From NCBI GenBank assembly GCA_002069885.1, contig MWCD01000019.1, positions 1 to 60,680 on the forward strand: a DNA stretch of 60,680 nt. Reading direction: 5' to 3'. Origin of the DNA: a bacterium ADurb.Bin236. Lineage in GTDB: Bacteria > UBP15 > UBA6099. Shown piece after piece: positions 7,983-17,908 of this stretch. The number at the start of each line of letters is the position of its first letter. Within the stretch, counting starts at the first letter, position 1. The notes below the pieces were generated by a model that ran no database searches, was not told where the DNA came from, and saw only the letters and a program-made list of their open reading frames with translations. The translations under genes were made by a program, and so were the position numbers.

Positions 7983-9116
7983 ATGACCAGACGTTTACTG
8001 ACAATATTCGTTGCGGCATTCCTTATCGTCGCATGTCATCTATCCGCGCAGACGGAACAAACCCCAAAAGCCCCTGCACCCACCGCGCAAACAACATCCT
8101 CTCTCTCCACCCCGGTAAACACTCCCGCCGCTTCACCAGACATCACTTCCGAAAATACAATCTCACGAGATAAGGAATACCAATACATAAAAGACAATCT
8201 CCTACAGACATATGATTCAATGAAGCATGGCCAAAACATGCAATGGTATATCATTACAGCATTGATTGGTTTATTTGGAGTCTTTGGTTATAACACATTT
8301 AGTCAGTATGAAAAAAGGCTGAAAGAACATTTTGAGGACTCAAAGGAGAGACTTGAACGCTACGATACCAGATTTAAAGAAATTATGAAAGATGCTGAAA
8401 AGCATTGCACAACAGCAAAAGAATTAAGCGATACGATGAAGGACATATTGATGAAATACATGAATGAAAATAAATCATTGAAGAATGAAATGACAAAACT
8501 ATTCGATGAATTTATCGCTGAAGCGGGTGCGAAAGTCGATAAAGAAATCAAAGCATTTCAAATTGAAATGATGATAGCGAAGGAAAAGTTTAAGTTATTG
8601 CAGAAAGAAATGAATCCGGCTTTGAAAGAAGAACTAGAAGACACTGTAAAACATATAACAGAGAAGCCGCCGGAAGAGAGAAGCGCTCGCGATTACTTCT
8701 TAATGGCATACAACAGCAAAGACGTAAACGAGCAGATAGAATATTATTCAGAAGCAATAAATATCAATCATAGATTTGCCTCTGCTTATTACAATCGCGG
8801 GCTTGCATACGACGAACTAGCTAAGGACGATTCTAAATATTACGATGATGCGATTGCTGATTATGACAATGCAATAAGAATTGCTCCTGATGATACTGAC
8901 GCTTATTACAACAAGGCTTGTTCATACATTGTGAGGAATAAAGTAGGAGACATTGAAAAAGCGTTTGAGATGCTGGATAAAGCCGCTGAAAAAGGTTTTG
9001 ATGAATATGAACTTGTTTTGAGGGATGAAGAGTTAGATAAGATAAGAAAAGATGAAAGATTCAAAACATTCCTAAATAAAGTAGAAGAGAATCAAAAGAA
9101 AACGCGTAGAGAGTAA
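7983..9116 (+). CDS. Membrane-anchored coiled-coil TPR protein
   Basis: The 377-residue product has an N-terminal signal peptide (MTRRLLTIFVAAFLIVACHL, possibly a lipoprotein), a Pro/Thr/Ser-rich linker (25-60), a membrane segment near 88-104 (WYIITALIGLFGVFGYNTF), a long Lys/Glu-rich coiled coil (110-215), and C-terminal TPR units (230-370). The last unit has the end-of-group form in which a YNKAC helix is followed by KAAEKGFDEYELVLRDEELD and DERFKTFL. Function is likely protein-protein interaction at the membrane. The gene is clearly more AT-rich than its neighbours and has its own consensus promoter, so acquisition by transfer is likely. A GGGAGA site supports the start. Confidence 0.78.
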   Translation: MTRRLLTIFVAAFLIVACHLSAQTEQTPKAPAPTAQTTSSLSTPVNTPAASPDITSENTISRDKEYQYIKDNLLQTYDSMKHGQNMQWYIITALIGLFGVFGYNTFSQYEKRLKEHFEDSKERLERYDTRFKEIMKDAEKHCTTAKELSDTMKDILMKYMNENKSLKNEMTKLFDEFIAEAGAKVDKEIKAFQIEMMIAKEKFKLLQKEMNPALKEELEDTVKHITEKPPEERSARDYFLMAYNSKDVNEQIEYYSEAININHRFASAYYNRGLAYDELAKDDSKYYDDAIADYDNAIRIAPDDTDAYYNKACSYIVRNKVGDIEKAFEMLDKAAEKGFDEYELVLRDEELDKIRKDERFKTFLNKVEENQKKTRRE

Positions 9117-9216
9117 ACGCATTATGTTGTCTACGATTCGTTGCTAGTTGAATCTTCTGTATAGTTTATATTTGGCATGGAATAATCCAATCATCATTTT
9201 CATGTCTTCAAACACA

Positions 9217-9621
9217 TCATAATTCCATGTAAAAAATGTCTATGGGGGCGCTGTTGTAGATGTCGATGTAGAGCGGGTTGACGGATAGGATGGAGACGGA
9301 TAAGTCGATGGAGCAGGCGGAGTTGAAGGCGGCGTCCGGGCCGATATCGCGGTTAAGCAACAATGACAGATCGCGCCTGAGCGTTCCGGCGCGCGCCCAT
9401 GTATCCATCCCCGGCTCCAAAATGGGGACGTCCGACATTGCGCGAGCAAGAACTCTTGCGTCAATCGGGTCTATCGCCCTCGATACAAGGTCAGATATGA
9501 TGGGGCCGTTGACGCACACCACGCCTAGTCTGATAGCCTCGGCGATGGCGTTTTTCAATGTGCTTCTTTCTCTGGAAAAGTATCTGGACCACGCGGACGC
9601 GGTGACGAGGATCGGGTTCAT
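9217..9621 (-). CDS. PIN-domain (VapC-like) protein with degenerate active site
   Basis: The 134-residue product follows a VapB-like gene with a 4-base overlap, the usual antitoxin-toxin order. The fold pattern is that of VapC ribonucleases: ILVTASAWSRYF at the N-terminus, GPIISDLVSRAIDPIDARVLARAM in the middle and NRDIGPDAAFNSA near the end. The first catalytic Asp (normally VDTSVW) is Thr (T7), the conserved Glu of the second motif is replaced by Asp (IISDL), and the late TxD is SVN. Metal binding and RNase activity are therefore doubtful. It may be a dead toxin, or a member of a divergent PIN branch; the pairing with VapB is the best evidence. Confidence 0.65.
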   Translation of the reverse strand: MNPILVTASAWSRYFSRERSTLKNAIAEAIRLGVVCVNGPIISDLVSRAIDPIDARVLARAMSDVPILEPGMDTWARAGTLRRDLSLLLNRDIGPDAAFNSACSIDLSVSILSVNPLYIDIYNSAPIDIFYMEL

Positions 9622-9824
9622 CCGCGCGCGCCCGGCTTTCTGCTTATTGCGCTGGGGCCGGAGTCAAGCGGGATTCTACCCCTGTAGTCAAGCAGCCTGT
9701 TCATCCTCTTGTTCATGACGAACTGTTCGAGGGCGACCCGAACCGCGGCGGTTTTTGTCTTCGTTCTGGAAATTTTCATGACCTCTTTGATCAAGTCTTC
9801 AGGAATTTCTATCGTTGTCCGCAT
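9618..9824 (-). CDS. VapB-type antitoxin
   Basis: A 68-residue ribbon-helix-helix type antitoxin. The N-terminus MRTTIEIPEDLIKEVMK is a typical beta-strand DNA-binding segment, followed by the family pattern TKTAAVRVALEQFV and LLDYRGRIPLD, the C-terminal toxin-binding tail. It overlaps the PIN-domain gene by 4 bases (ATGA), so translation is coupled. A perfect 9-3-9 palindrome lies about 60 bases upstream and is the likely site for autorepression by VapB or the complex. The ribosome site is weak (GGGG about 8 bases before the ATG). Confidence 0.75.
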   Translation of the reverse strand: MRTTIEIPEDLIKEVMKISRTKTKTAAVRVALEQFVMNKRMNRLLDYRGRIPLDSGPSAISRKPGARG

Positions 9825-9884
9825 GGTTAAACCCCATTTATTTTGTCTAAAAAGATGTCGCGAAAAAAATGATGCTGCATAAGC

Positions 9885-9905
9885 TATGCATAAATATTAT
9901 GCATA
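9885..9905. promoter_or_regulatory. Palindromic operator upstream of vapBC
   Basis: TATGCATAA, three bases, then TTATGCATA: a perfect 9-bp inverted repeat about 60 bases upstream of the vapB start, with another TGCATAA copy at about 9876. Placement and symmetry fit autorepression by a ribbon-helix-helix antitoxin. Confidence 0.6.
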
Positions 9906-10107
9906 ATGTGAACTCAAGTCAAGCGTGAAAAGCAAAATAGCGCTTTAATAACAATGAATAATGATTATTGTAACGATGATAAGCCGTTCTCAAATATTTG
10001 GGGACTAAAAACGATGACAGGAACGCCGCAAAACGAAATAATGTAATAACAAAGCCAATAATAATAAAAAATACGGGTGAATTTGGATGGCGTTTTTTTG
10101 GGGCTTC
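9906..10107. other. AT-rich non-coding spacer
   Basis: About 200 bases between the vapBC operator and the clpC terminator. A short minus-strand open frame of 67 codons exists, but it has no ribosome site or family pattern. I see no RNA gene or mobile-element end here. Confidence 0.5.
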
Positions 10108-10129
10108 AAAAAACGGCAACATTGCCGTT
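10108..10129 (-). terminator. Rho-independent terminator after clpC
   Basis: On the minus strand a 7-bp stem (AACGGCA/TGCCGTT, 4-base loop) is followed by a run of T, about 135 bases after the clpC stop. No other minus-strand gene lies before it. Confidence 0.6.
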
Positions 10130-10263
10130 AGATTGAGCGTTTTAGCGGAAAGAAATTCGTCTCCGTATCGTGCATTCCGTTATAAGGCAGATGCCGACAT
10201 GCAACGCGGAGCATCCCGCCGGGATAGGCTTCAAAAAAGCATCGCGGAGGCGCTGGGCGCGCG

Positions 10264-12735
10264 TCAGCTTGGCAGTTTGATGTCGCAGACGGACCCGCTG
10301 ATTACGATTTCGTCGTTCACGCGGCTCACGTGGAACGTCTCGCCCTCGGAGTACCTGCACAGAAGCAGCTTCTCTGAGAGCGGGTCTTCGATATATCGCT
10401 GAACGAGCCTTCGGACGGGGCGCGCTCCGTTCACCGGGTCGTATCCTTCTTTGGCAATAAACTCAAGAGCTTCGTCGCTCACTTCGAGTTTCAGCCCCTT
10501 TGATTCGACGCGGTCTCTGAGCATCCCGATGAAAAGGTCGACGATGGCTCTGATGTCCTCTTTGGACAGGGCGCGGAACACCATCAGTTCGTCCACTCTG
10601 TTGAGGAATTCGGGCCTGAATGTTTTCTTCATTTCCTTGAGTATGTTTTCTTTCATCAGCTCGTATTCGCGCTCAAGTTCGGCGGGGTTCATGAGGTCGG
10701 GCTGAGCGCGCCTGAAGCCGACGGGGTTGGCGTTGCTGATAAGCTCCGCGCCAACGTTGGAGGTCATTATGACTATGGCGTTCTTGAAGCTGACTTTTCT
10801 TCCGTGCGAGTCCGTGAGCGTGCCGTCCTCCATAATCTGGAGGAGGATGTTGAACACTTCGGGGTGAGCCTTTTCAATCTCGTCGAGGAGGACGACGGAG
10901 TACGGTTTTCTGCGGATTGCGTCTGAGAGCTGGCCGCCTTCGTCGTAGCCGACGTATCCGGGGGGCGCTCCGACGAGGCGGGAGGTGGACGCTTTTTCCA
11001 TGTATTCCGACATGTCGATGCGGACGATTGCCTTTTCGTCTCCGAAGAGGAATTCTGCTAGGGCTTTGGCGAGTTCGGTTTTTCCTACGCCCGTCGGGCC
11101 GGCGAAAATGAAGCAGCCCATCGGGCGCTTCGGCTCTTTAAGCCCGACCCTGTGCCGCCTTATCGCTTTGGCGACGGTGATTATGGCTTGGTCCTGACCG
11201 ACGACGCGGTTCCTGAGCGTGTTTTCCATTTCCAGCAACTTGGCGGTCTCTTCCTCTTTGAGTTTGGAGACGGGGATGGAAGTCCACATGTAAACGATGT
11301 CCGAGATTTCATTTTCGGAGATTGTGAGCTGTTGGACGCCGGAGGAAGCGCGCCAGTCGTTTGATTTCTCTTTGATTTGATTTTCAAGCTCGCGCTCTTT
11401 GTCTCTGAGGGATGCGGCTAGTTCGAACTGCTGTCCCATGACTGCGGCGTTCTTCTCGACGCGCAGGGAATCGAGCTGGTCTTCGAGGCTCTTGAGGTCG
11501 GCTGGGGCGGCGGTGTGTTTAATCCTGACGCGGGAGGACGCCTCGTCGATGAGGTCGATGGCTTTGTCGGGGAGGAACCTGTCCTGAATATACCTGCTGG
11601 AGAGTTGCGCCGCGGCGACAAGAGCCTCGTCGGTGATGACGACGCGGTGGTGGGTTTCATATCTGTCGCGCAGGCCCTTAAGGATGCTGATTGTCTCCTC
11701 TATGGTGGGTTCTTCGACGAAGACAGGCTGGAAGCGGCGTTCGAGCGCGGCGCTTTTCTCGATGTGTTTTTTGAACTCGTCGTAGGTGGTGGCGCCGATG
11801 CACTGAAGCTCGCCGCGGGCGAGGGCGGGTTTGAGGATGTTGGAGGCGTCGATGGCCCCCTCGGCGGCCCCGGCTCCGATTATGGTGTGAAGCTCGTCGA
11901 TGAACAGTATGATGTCGCCTTTGGACTGATAAATCTCGTTGACGACGCGTTTGAGGCGCTCTTCGAATTCCCCTCTGTATTTAGTGCCGGCCACTAGTCC
12001 GGCAAGGTCGAGGGAGAGCACCCTCTTGTCGTAAAGGATGGAAGGGACTTCCCGTTTGACGATCTGCTGGGCGAGACCTTCGACGATGGCGGTTTTGCCG
12101 ACGCCGGGGTCGCCGATCAGCACCGGGTTGTTTTTGGTGCGTTTGCTGAGAATCTGGATGACGCGCTCGATTTCAAGGTCGCGGCCCACGACGGGGTCGA
12201 GCTTGGTGTCTCTGGCCAGTTCGGTGAGGTCGCGGCTGAACTCGTCGAGGAAGGAGGCCTTGGATTTTCTTTTCTTGCTTTGCGCGGGCATGGGGGCGGA
12301 TTCGCCTTCGAGGAGGTTAATCACCTGCTGGCGCGCCTTGTCGAGAGCCATGCCGCGTTCGATGAGCATCTTGGCGGCGACGCCTTCGCCCTCTCTGACT
12401 AGGCCGAGGAGCAGGTGTTCGGTTCCGATGTGGGCGTGGCCAAGACCCCGCGCCTCCTCGAAGGAGAGTTCGAGGACTTTTTTCGAACTGGGAGTGAAAG
12501 CGATTTCGCGCGCCCGGCCTTTGCGCTCCGGAACGAACATGTCCGTCAGCGCGTTCATGAGAGAATCCACATCGACGCCGAGGCCGAGGGCGACTTTGAC
12601 AGCGAAACTCTCCCTGTCCTGAATCAGGGCGTACAGCACGTGCTCGGTGTCCACGTAGTTGTGGTTCAACTCTTCGGCTTTGCCCTGCGCAAGAATTATC
12701 ACTTTCCTAGCGTGCTCTGTGAATTTATCCCACAT
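10264..12735 (-). CDS. clpC: ATP-dependent Clp protease ATPase ClpC
   Basis: Hsp100 unfoldase that feeds proteins to ClpP and refolds or removes damaged proteins. The product is about 823 residues. In order: two Clp N-terminal repeats ([26 protein letters not shown] and a second [15 protein letters not shown]), AAA-1 with GDPGVGKT and LFIDELH, a UVR motif ([20 protein letters not shown]) that marks ClpC rather than ClpA or ClpB, and AAA-2 with GPTGVGKT and [15 protein letters not shown]. The frame opens at 12750, but the ATG at 12735 has a GGAG site 9 bases upstream and fits the family, so I chose it. A TATAAT-like -10 (12790-12795, minus strand) lies upstream. No ClpP or McsAB gene is nearby. 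Confidence 0.96.
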   Translation of the reverse strand: MWDKFTEHARKVIILAQGKAEELNHNYVDTEHVLYALIQDRESFAVKVALGLGVDVDSLMNALTDMFVPERKGRAREIAFTPSSKKVLELSFEEARGLGHAHIGTEHLLLGLVREGEGVAAKMLIERGMALDKARQQVINLLEGESAPMPAQSKKRKSKASFLDEFSRDLTELARDTKLDPVVGRDLEIERVIQILSKRTKNNPVLIGDPGVGKTAIVEGLAQQIVKREVPSILYDKRVLSLDLAGLVAGTKYRGEFEERLKRVVNEIYQSKGDIILFIDELHTIIGAGAAEGAIDASNILKPALARGELQCIGATTYDEFKKHIEKSAALERRFQPVFVEEPTIEETISILKGLRDRYETHHRVVITDEALVAAAQLSSRYIQDRFLPDKAIDLIDEASSRVRIKHTAAPADLKSLEDQLDSLRVEKNAAVMGQQFELAASLRDKERELENQIKEKSNDWRASSGVQQLTISENEISDIVYMWTSIPVSKLKEEETAKLLEMENTLRNRVVGQDQAIITVAKAIRRHRVGLKEPKRPMGCFIFAGPTGVGKTELAKALAEFLFGDEKAIVRIDMSEYMEKASTSRLVGAPPGYVGYDEGGQLSDAIRRKPYSVVLLDEIEKAHPEVFNILLQIMEDGTLTDSHGRKVSFKNAIVIMTSNVGAELISNANPVGFRRAQPDLMNPAELEREYELMKENILKEMKKTFRPEFLNRVDELMVFRALSKEDIRAIVDLFIGMLRDRVESKGLKLEVSDEALEFIAKEGYDPVNGARPVRRLVQRYIEDPLSEKLLLCRYSEGETFHVSRVNDEIVISGSVCDIKLPS

Positions 12736-12867
12736 TTTGAGAATCTCCATTAGTTGTTATAAGTCCGGCGGAACGCCGAGCCTGCGCTAATTATAGTTAA
12801 GGACAAACAACATTTCCACAATAAAGGGTCGGGCAATGAAATAAAGGGCGGACGGGGGGCGGCCGGC

Positions 12868-13890
12868 TCACATTCCGTCGTAACGTTCAGGATAGATAAT
12901 GACGTCCGGTTCGGTCTCAGGCTCGTATTCCTTGCGGCGCTCGAAAGGGTTCTCCCGTCGTTCGGCGTCTCTTCTTTTCATCATGTTTACCATAGCCTGA
13001 GCGCGCACGGCGTCCGTCATTTTGATGTCCCCAGCTCCGAGAGTCTTCAGTTCGGAGTGGTACTTCTCAAGAGCGTCCCATTCCTCTTGAGTGCAGCCGT
13101 AGAGGCAGTTTTTGCTATCCATAGCGCGCCCCAGTTCCGGATTGGCCTGAAGGAACTTTTCGGACTGGCGGGCGAAAGAGTATTCGGGAGTCACGCGCGG
13201 CTCGAGGTCGAAGCGGAAGATTTTCTCGCGCGCTTCGATTCTCTTAATGTAGACGGGGATGCTGGACATGTTCCGTTCGTATCCGCCCCAAATATTGTCG
13301 TTGAACTGCTGTTGGTATTCCGCGAGAGACAGCGGGATGGCGACCGGGAGCGCGCCGATGTAAATTTTATCAAGATAGAAAAAAGGGCGGCTTTCCTTTT
13401 CGACCCAATAGGCCCGGACGATGACGGTTATGGTCATCTTGGAGCGGGAGCCTTTTTCGGTCGCTATGGCCTTGAGGTTGTCGTCCAGATTCATGTCGTC
13501 CATTTTGTTTCCGATGAACTCCATCATGTTTCCGAAAGGAATGTCAAAACGCAACTTCAGCTTGCCCGGGCTCAAGAAGAGATAAGGGTCGGTGGCGATG
13601 GGCATTCCGCTGGGGGTTATGAAGTTGTCGAACATCTGGCGGATGTAGGCGTTCGCCTCGATTTCAGTTATTTCGAACTCTTGTATGTCTTTGCCGCTTT
13701 CGAGGTCCAAGAGCATCCTGATGAATTTGCCTTTGAGGTGTTCGCGCGCGGTTGGATAGACGCCGTCCACGATGACGTCGCTGACGATGTATTCGGGCGG
13801 GTTGGTTTTGACCGCGATAAAAACGCCTGCAGCGAGGATGAAAAAGGCGACAGTGAGTACGGCGAATATTTTGAAAGACAGTTTAATCAT
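12868..13890 (-). CDS. Membrane-anchored protein of unknown function
   Basis: The 340-residue product has one N-terminal membrane segment (residues 7-27, FAVLTVAFFILAAGVFIAVK) and a large extracytoplasmic part of mixed beta and helix. A stretch ITEIEANAYIRQMF followed by beta-rich sequence is loosely like proteins with a single anchor and a lipid-binding-type fold, but I do not recognise the family. The C-terminal 60 residues are charged (MKRRDAERRENPFERRKEYE). The single anchor places it in the inner membrane with most of it outside the cytosol. It lies about 130 bases upstream of clpC on the same strand. No enzyme motif is visible. Confidence 0.6.
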   Translation of the reverse strand: MIKLSFKIFAVLTVAFFILAAGVFIAVKTNPPEYIVSDVIVDGVYPTAREHLKGKFIRMLLDLESGKDIQEFEITEIEANAYIRQMFDNFITPSGMPIATDPYLFLSPGKLKLRFDIPFGNMMEFIGNKMDDMNLDDNLKAIATEKGSRSKMTITVIVRAYWVEKESRPFFYLDKIYIGALPVAIPLSLAEYQQQFNDNIWGGYERNMSSIPVYIKRIEAREKIFRFDLEPRVTPEYSFARQSEKFLQANPELGRAMDSKNCLYGCTQEEWDALEKYHSELKTLGAGDIKMTDAVRAQAMVNMMKRRDAERRENPFERRKEYEPETEPDVIIYPERYDGM

Positions 13891-14002
13891 TTCGATCCGC
13901 GCGCCCGGATTGATATTATGGATGAGCGGCCGGGCGCGAAAGTAATTATATAGCGCCGGAGGCGCGCGGGCGAATGCGGGATAAACTCAGGCCGCGCGAC
14001 AA

Positions 14003-14413
14003 TCAGAACGCCGCGAGAGCTTTTTTCAGTTCGGACACCGAGGCGGCCATTGCCTCGGCTGATTTAGCCAGAGAGTCTGCCGCGTCCGAAAGGCCCATGC
14101 CGCGGGCTTTCGCAGCCCATTCCTCCAAAGATTCCTGATGCTCCCTGTTGTGTTCCATCCAGCGCTCGATGCGAATCTTGAGTTTTTTATTTTCGTCCGA
14201 GGACGCCGGGGCGTCGGCGCTGCCGGATGAATGCTCGTGAGAGTGAGCGCCGCCGCCCTCATGAATGTTTTCGCTGGCGTGGTCGTGGCGATGGCCGCCG
14301 CCGCTATCATGCTCGTGCTCATGGCAGTGTTCGTGCTTGTGCGCGTGAGTGTGGTCATGGCTGTGGGAATGCTCGTGCTCATGGCAATGCGAATGTTCGT
14401 GTTTGTCTTTCAT
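14003..14413 (-). CDS. Histidine-rich metal-binding protein
   Basis: The first 60 residues are mostly His, Glu, Asp, Lys and Ser (HEHSHCHEHEHSHSHDH and similar), with two Cys in CHEHEH context: a probable nickel, cobalt or zinc sponge or chaperone. Residues 75-136 form a helical domain (KIRIERWMEHNREHQESLEEW) followed by amphipathic helices of the type seen in small proteins tied to nickel/cobalt handling. The ATG at 14413 has a GGAGG site and is preferred over 14437. No signal peptide, so probably cytosolic. Metal identity is unknown; neighbouring B12-using enzymes make cobalt a reasonable guess, not evidence. Confidence 0.7.
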   Translation of the reverse strand: MKDKHEHSHCHEHEHSHSHDHTHAHKHEHCHEHEHDSGGGHRHDHASENIHEGGGAHSHEHSSGSADAPASSDENKKLKIRIERWMEHNREHQESLEEWAAKARGMGLSDAADSLAKSAEAMAASVSELKKALAAF

Positions 14414-14455
14414 TTCACCCTCCGATGGTCCAGACATGCGTCAGGCCCGTTATAT

Positions 14456-15412
14456 TTAATGCTCGACCGAAGACAACCACTCTTCGAAATCGGCGTTCCA
14501 GCCTTTTGATTCAGCCTCGGCCATAAATCTATCGATGTTTGAAAAATCGCTTTCCGCCGCTGCGGCGAATCTGAATCCGTATGTTTTGAACAAGGGCCTG
14601 AAATCGGCCATGTCTTCGCTTTCGTGAGCGGAGACCGCCATTTTCCTTATGCTGTCGGCAATCTCCGCAGGCGTTCCGTCGACGATGTGAACCGGAGGGA
14701 ATTCGAGAGACGTCGAGCACGATAATTCCCTGATTGCGTTGATTGAATGATTGTTTGAGATTTTCATAAAGCTGACGTTAGACTTAAAAACGAAAGCGGC
14801 GTCCGCGTCGCCGTTCAGCAAAAGAACAAGCGATTCCTCTGCGTCTCCGTTAAGCAGGGTCGAAGAGAAGAAGTCCTGAGGCTTTTTGCCGAGGATGTTC
14901 CGCAGCAAAGCGTACTCGTTGAGTTCGGGCTGAGTCGCCAGCTTTTTTCCTTCGAGGCGGGACAGCTTTTTTATGTCTCCGTTTTTTCTGACGTATAAAC
15001 ACGCTTTGTCCTTGAACGAGCCGAGGAATTCATATCTCAACCACGGATGGAACGAGGCGCTTTCGAGATGGCCGGGAACTATTTTTTTATGATAATAGAA
15101 AAAATTCAGTTCGCCTGATTGGAGGTCCCTGAACAGGCTCTCGTCGTCGGTGTACCATCTTACTTCGACGCCGACGCCTTTTTTTTCAGCGATGCGGGAA
15201 AAAAAATTGGAGACCATAGATTTTACAAAGACATCGTGCCTGTCGGAGTCGCTGAACCTGACGCCGCACACTAATGACGGTTGTATTTCAGATTTATCGG
15301 ATGAGAGAGCGGAGAGAGATAAAAGCAAAAAAAACGCCGCGAAAAACGAGACGTTGAAAACTGACGGGCGCAAAAGAATACGTCTGGCGGGCGAATCAGA
15401 TTTTAGGGTCAT
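14456..15412 (-). CDS. Periplasmic substrate-binding protein (PhnD-like)
   Basis: The 318-residue product has an N-terminal signal or anchor (residues 18-36, VFNVSFFAAFFLLLSLSAL) and a two-lobed type II periplasmic binding fold. Visible parts are VCGVRFSDSDRHDVFVKSM, LFRDLQSGELNFFYYHKK, ACLYVRKNGDIKKLSRLEGKK and NGDADAAFVFKSN, similar to phosphonate/phosphite-binding proteins. No permease or ATPase lies next to it, so it may be a sensor or part of a scattered transporter. Its start overlaps the DUF3786 gene end by 4 bases, showing coupled translation. Ligand unknown. Confidence 0.65.
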   Translation of the reverse strand: MTLKSDSPARRILLRPSVFNVSFFAAFFLLLSLSALSSDKSEIQPSLVCGVRFSDSDRHDVFVKSMVSNFFSRIAEKKGVGVEVRWYTDDESLFRDLQSGELNFFYYHKKIVPGHLESASFHPWLRYEFLGSFKDKACLYVRKNGDIKKLSRLEGKKLATQPELNEYALLRNILGKKPQDFFSSTLLNGDAEESLVLLLNGDADAAFVFKSNVSFMKISNNHSINAIRELSCSTSLEFPPVHIVDGTPAEIADSIRKMAVSAHESEDMADFRPLFKTYGFRFAAAAESDFSNIDRFMAEAESKGWNADFEEWLSSVEH

Positions 15413-16059
15413 GAAACGGGCCTCGACGCGTTCTCGGACGCGGTCATATTCACGAGTTTATGAGAAACAAGCTCGGCGATGACAACAAGGTCTTCTAGGT
15501 GAAGCATGGAAGTAGCCGAGCGGTCGAACATGACGGAAGCTTCGGCGGGGATGCCCTCGTCCTCGCCGTGAATCGCCACGAGCATCGGGACTAGAGGAAG
15601 GGGGAAAAGCCTGACGGCGGCGTCGCCGATGTCCACACGCGCGCCGTCCACTTCGGGAATGATGTCGAAGAGAAGCTCCGGATTCTTTCCGAAAGCTCTA
15701 ATCAGGAAGATTTCCGAGCGGCGTCTTATGACTTCCGCGTAGTTCATCATTTCCGGGATTTTTCTGAGCGGGATGAATTCGCCTGCGAGAGGCGAGGCGG
15801 TCTCGTTTAGCAGATAGTGAAACAGGATGGTCCTCATCTGGAGTGGGAGAGGGCGTCCGCCGGCGTCGGCTGTTTTCAGGGTTGCGGGGTCGAGATAAAC
15901 CCTGCGGCCCAGATAGTCGACGATGATTTTTTTCGAAGCGTCCGGTTTTTCGACAATTTGAAATCCGAGAGTCCGCGCTCTTGCGGGCAAGTCTATCCCT
16001 TGAAGGGCTTTTCCAGCGCCCGCTTCGATTTCGAGATGATGTTTCCTTGAATACGGCAT
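15409..16059 (-). CDS. DUF3786 domain protein
   Basis: About 216 residues. The sequence follows the DUF3786 pattern: a central PLPLQMRTILFHYLLNETASPLAGEFIPLRKIP, then AFGKNPELL, RLFPLPLVPMLVAIHGEDEGIPAEASVMFD and a C-terminal HLEDLVVIAELVSHKL. The family is common in anaerobes and its role is not established in what I can recall; it often occurs near corrinoid or Fe-S enzymes. The ATG at 16059 is taken; a TTG three bases upstream is the alternative, and neither has a good ribosome site. It overlaps the binding-protein gene by 4 bases and is divergent from mutA. Confidence 0.75.
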   Translation of the reverse strand: MPYSRKHHLEIEAGAGKALQGIDLPARARTLGFQIVEKPDASKKIIVDYLGRRVYLDPATLKTADAGGRPLPLQMRTILFHYLLNETASPLAGEFIPLRKIPEMMNYAEVIRRRSEIFLIRAFGKNPELLFDIIPEVDGARVDIGDAAVRLFPLPLVPMLVAIHGEDEGIPAEASVMFDRSATSMLHLEDLVVIAELVSHKLVNMTASENASRPVS

Positions 16060-16214
16060 CAATATATTTTAACGATTTTAAGCGAACTCGAACAGAAAAA
16101 ATAAATAAAGGGCATCGTTCAAACGCGATATGGTATTATTAGGAATCAGATTAGAATCAGCATGACAGGGAATTGGCCGATGAACTTTGTCGGGCGCAAA
16201 AAGGAGATAAACAG

Positions 16215-17888
16215 ATGTGCGACGATATCCGTAAAACGATTCGAGAGAAGAAGGAAGAATGGGAAAACGGGACTGTGGCCAAATCGGCGGGGAAGTTCCC
16301 GGAAAGGGAGAGCGGGTTTGAAACGACATCAGGGATAGAGGTGGGAAGGCTGTATTGTCCGAGCGACGCGCCGAAGGATGAAGAGTATATCGACAATGTG
16401 GGGTTTCCGGGAGAATATCCGTTCACGCGCGGGGTTCAGCCCACGATGTACAGAGGCCGGTTCTGGACGATGCGGCAGTACGCGGGGTTCTCTTCGGCGA
16501 AAGAAACCAACGAGCGGTTCAGGTATCTGGCGGAGCAGGGGCAGACGGGTTTCAGCGTTGCGTTCGACCTTCCGACGCAGTTGGGAATGGATTCGGACAA
16601 TCCGCTGGCGGAAGGGGAAGTCGGAAAGACGGGCGTTCCGGTCGATTCGGCGAGGGACATCGAGGCTCTTTTCGACGGGCTGGATTTTTCAAAGATAAGC
16701 GTGTCGATGACGATAAACGCGCCGGCGAACGTTCTGCTTGCGATGTACATCGTCGCGGCGGAGCGGAAAGGCGTGGCTCCGGGCGCTCTCAACGGGACCG
16801 TCCAGAATGATATTCTGAAAGAATACACCGCGAGGGGGATGTACATCTTCCCGCCGAAGCCGTCTATGAGGCTGATAACCGACGTGTTCAAGTATTGCGC
16901 GGCGAACGTGCCGAAGTGGAACACGATAAGCATAAGCGGGTATCACATCCGGGAGGCGGGATCGACGGCGGCGCAGGAGGTCGCGTTCACGCTGGCTGAC
17001 GGGATAGCGTACGCGCAGTCGGCCATCGACGCGGGGTTGGATGTGGACCAGTTCGCGGGGAGGCTGAGTTTCTTTTTCAACGCGCACAACAATTTTTTCG
17101 AGGAGATAGCGAAGTACCGGGCGGCGCGGAGGCTGTGGGCGAAGATAATGAAGGAGCGTTTCGGAGCGAAGAAGCCGACGTCGATGATGATGAGGTTTCA
17201 CACGCAGACGGCGGGGTCGATGCTGACGGCGCAACAGGCGGACAACAATGTGGCGCGGGTGACGCTGCAGGCGCTAGCGGCGGTGCTGGGAGGGACGCAG
17301 TCGCTGCACACGAATTCATGGGACGAGGCGCTGGCGCTGCCTAGCGAGGACGCGGTCCGTGTCGCTCTGCGCACGCAACAGATAATAGCTCACGAAAGCG
17401 GGGCGGCGGACACCATCGACCCCTTGGCCGGCTCCTATTTCATCGAAAGCCTAACCGACGAGATAGAGCGCGTTTCGATGGAGTATATCCAGAAGATAGA
17501 CGGGATGGGCGGGGCTGTGGGAGCGATTGAAAAGGGATGGATGCAGAAAGAGATACAAGACGCGGCGTACAGGTGGCAGAAGGATGTTGAGTCGGGCCGC
17601 CGGGTGGTGGTCGGCGTAAACAAGTTCCAAACCAAAGGCGAGAAGAAGCATATACTGTTGCGTGTCAGCGAACAGGCAGAACGGGAACAGAAGGCGAATC
17701 TGGAGAAATTGCGCGCGGGAAGAGACGCGGGGAGGGCGGCCGCTTCTCTTGACGCTCTCAGGAAACTGGCTGAAACGCCCGACGCGCCGCTGTTTGACGC
17801 GATACTGGAAGCGGCGCGGGCGGACGCCACGCTGGGCGAAATCTGCGGCGTGTTCAGGGATGCGTTCGGAGTGTTCCGCGCTCCTTGA
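16215..17888 (+). CDS. Methylmalonyl-CoA mutase large (alpha) subunit
   Basis: Adenosylcobalamin enzyme that interconverts methylmalonyl-CoA and succinyl-CoA in propionate metabolism. The 557-residue product contains only the TIM-barrel CoA-binding part: [23 protein letters not shown] (substrate loop), [63 protein letters not shown] and [14 protein letters not shown]. The B12-binding C-terminal domain is absent, so a separate small subunit must be supplied from elsewhere. The frame begins at 16173, but the ATG at 16215 has an AAGGAG site. Single gene, divergent from DUF3786, followed by two hairpins. An isobutyryl-CoA or related mutase cannot be excluded. Confidence 0.92.
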   Translation: MCDDIRKTIREKKEEWENGTVAKSAGKFPERESGFETTSGIEVGRLYCPSDAPKDEEYIDNVGFPGEYPFTRGVQPTMYRGRFWTMRQYAGFSSAKETNERFRYLAEQGQTGFSVAFDLPTQLGMDSDNPLAEGEVGKTGVPVDSARDIEALFDGLDFSKISVSMTINAPANVLLAMYIVAAERKGVAPGALNGTVQNDILKEYTARGMYIFPPKPSMRLITDVFKYCAANVPKWNTISISGYHIREAGSTAAQEVAFTLADGIAYAQSAIDAGLDVDQFAGRLSFFFNAHNNFFEEIAKYRAARRLWAKIMKERFGAKKPTSMMMRFHTQTAGSMLTAQQADNNVARVTLQALAAVLGGTQSLHTNSWDEALALPSEDAVRVALRTQQIIAHESGAADTIDPLAGSYFIESLTDEIERVSMEYIQKIDGMGGAVGAIEKGWMQKEIQDAAYRWQKDVESGRRVVVGVNKFQTKGEKKHILLRVSEQAEREQKANLEKLRAGRDAGRAAASLDALRKLAETPDAPLFDAILEAARADATLGEICGVFRDAFGVFRAP

Positions 17889-17908
17889 TAAATGTTTTTT
17901 TGGAATAT

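Noticed and set aside
9919-10122. 67-codon minus-strand frame with a hydrophobic stretch
   Set aside because: No ribosome site, AT-rich non-coding context, and it overlaps the clpC terminator.
13900-13938. 9-bp inverted repeat CGCGCCCGG/CCGGGCGCG with a 21-base loop
   Set aside because: It overlaps the start region of the 12868-13890 gene on one side and has no T-run; no function can be supported.
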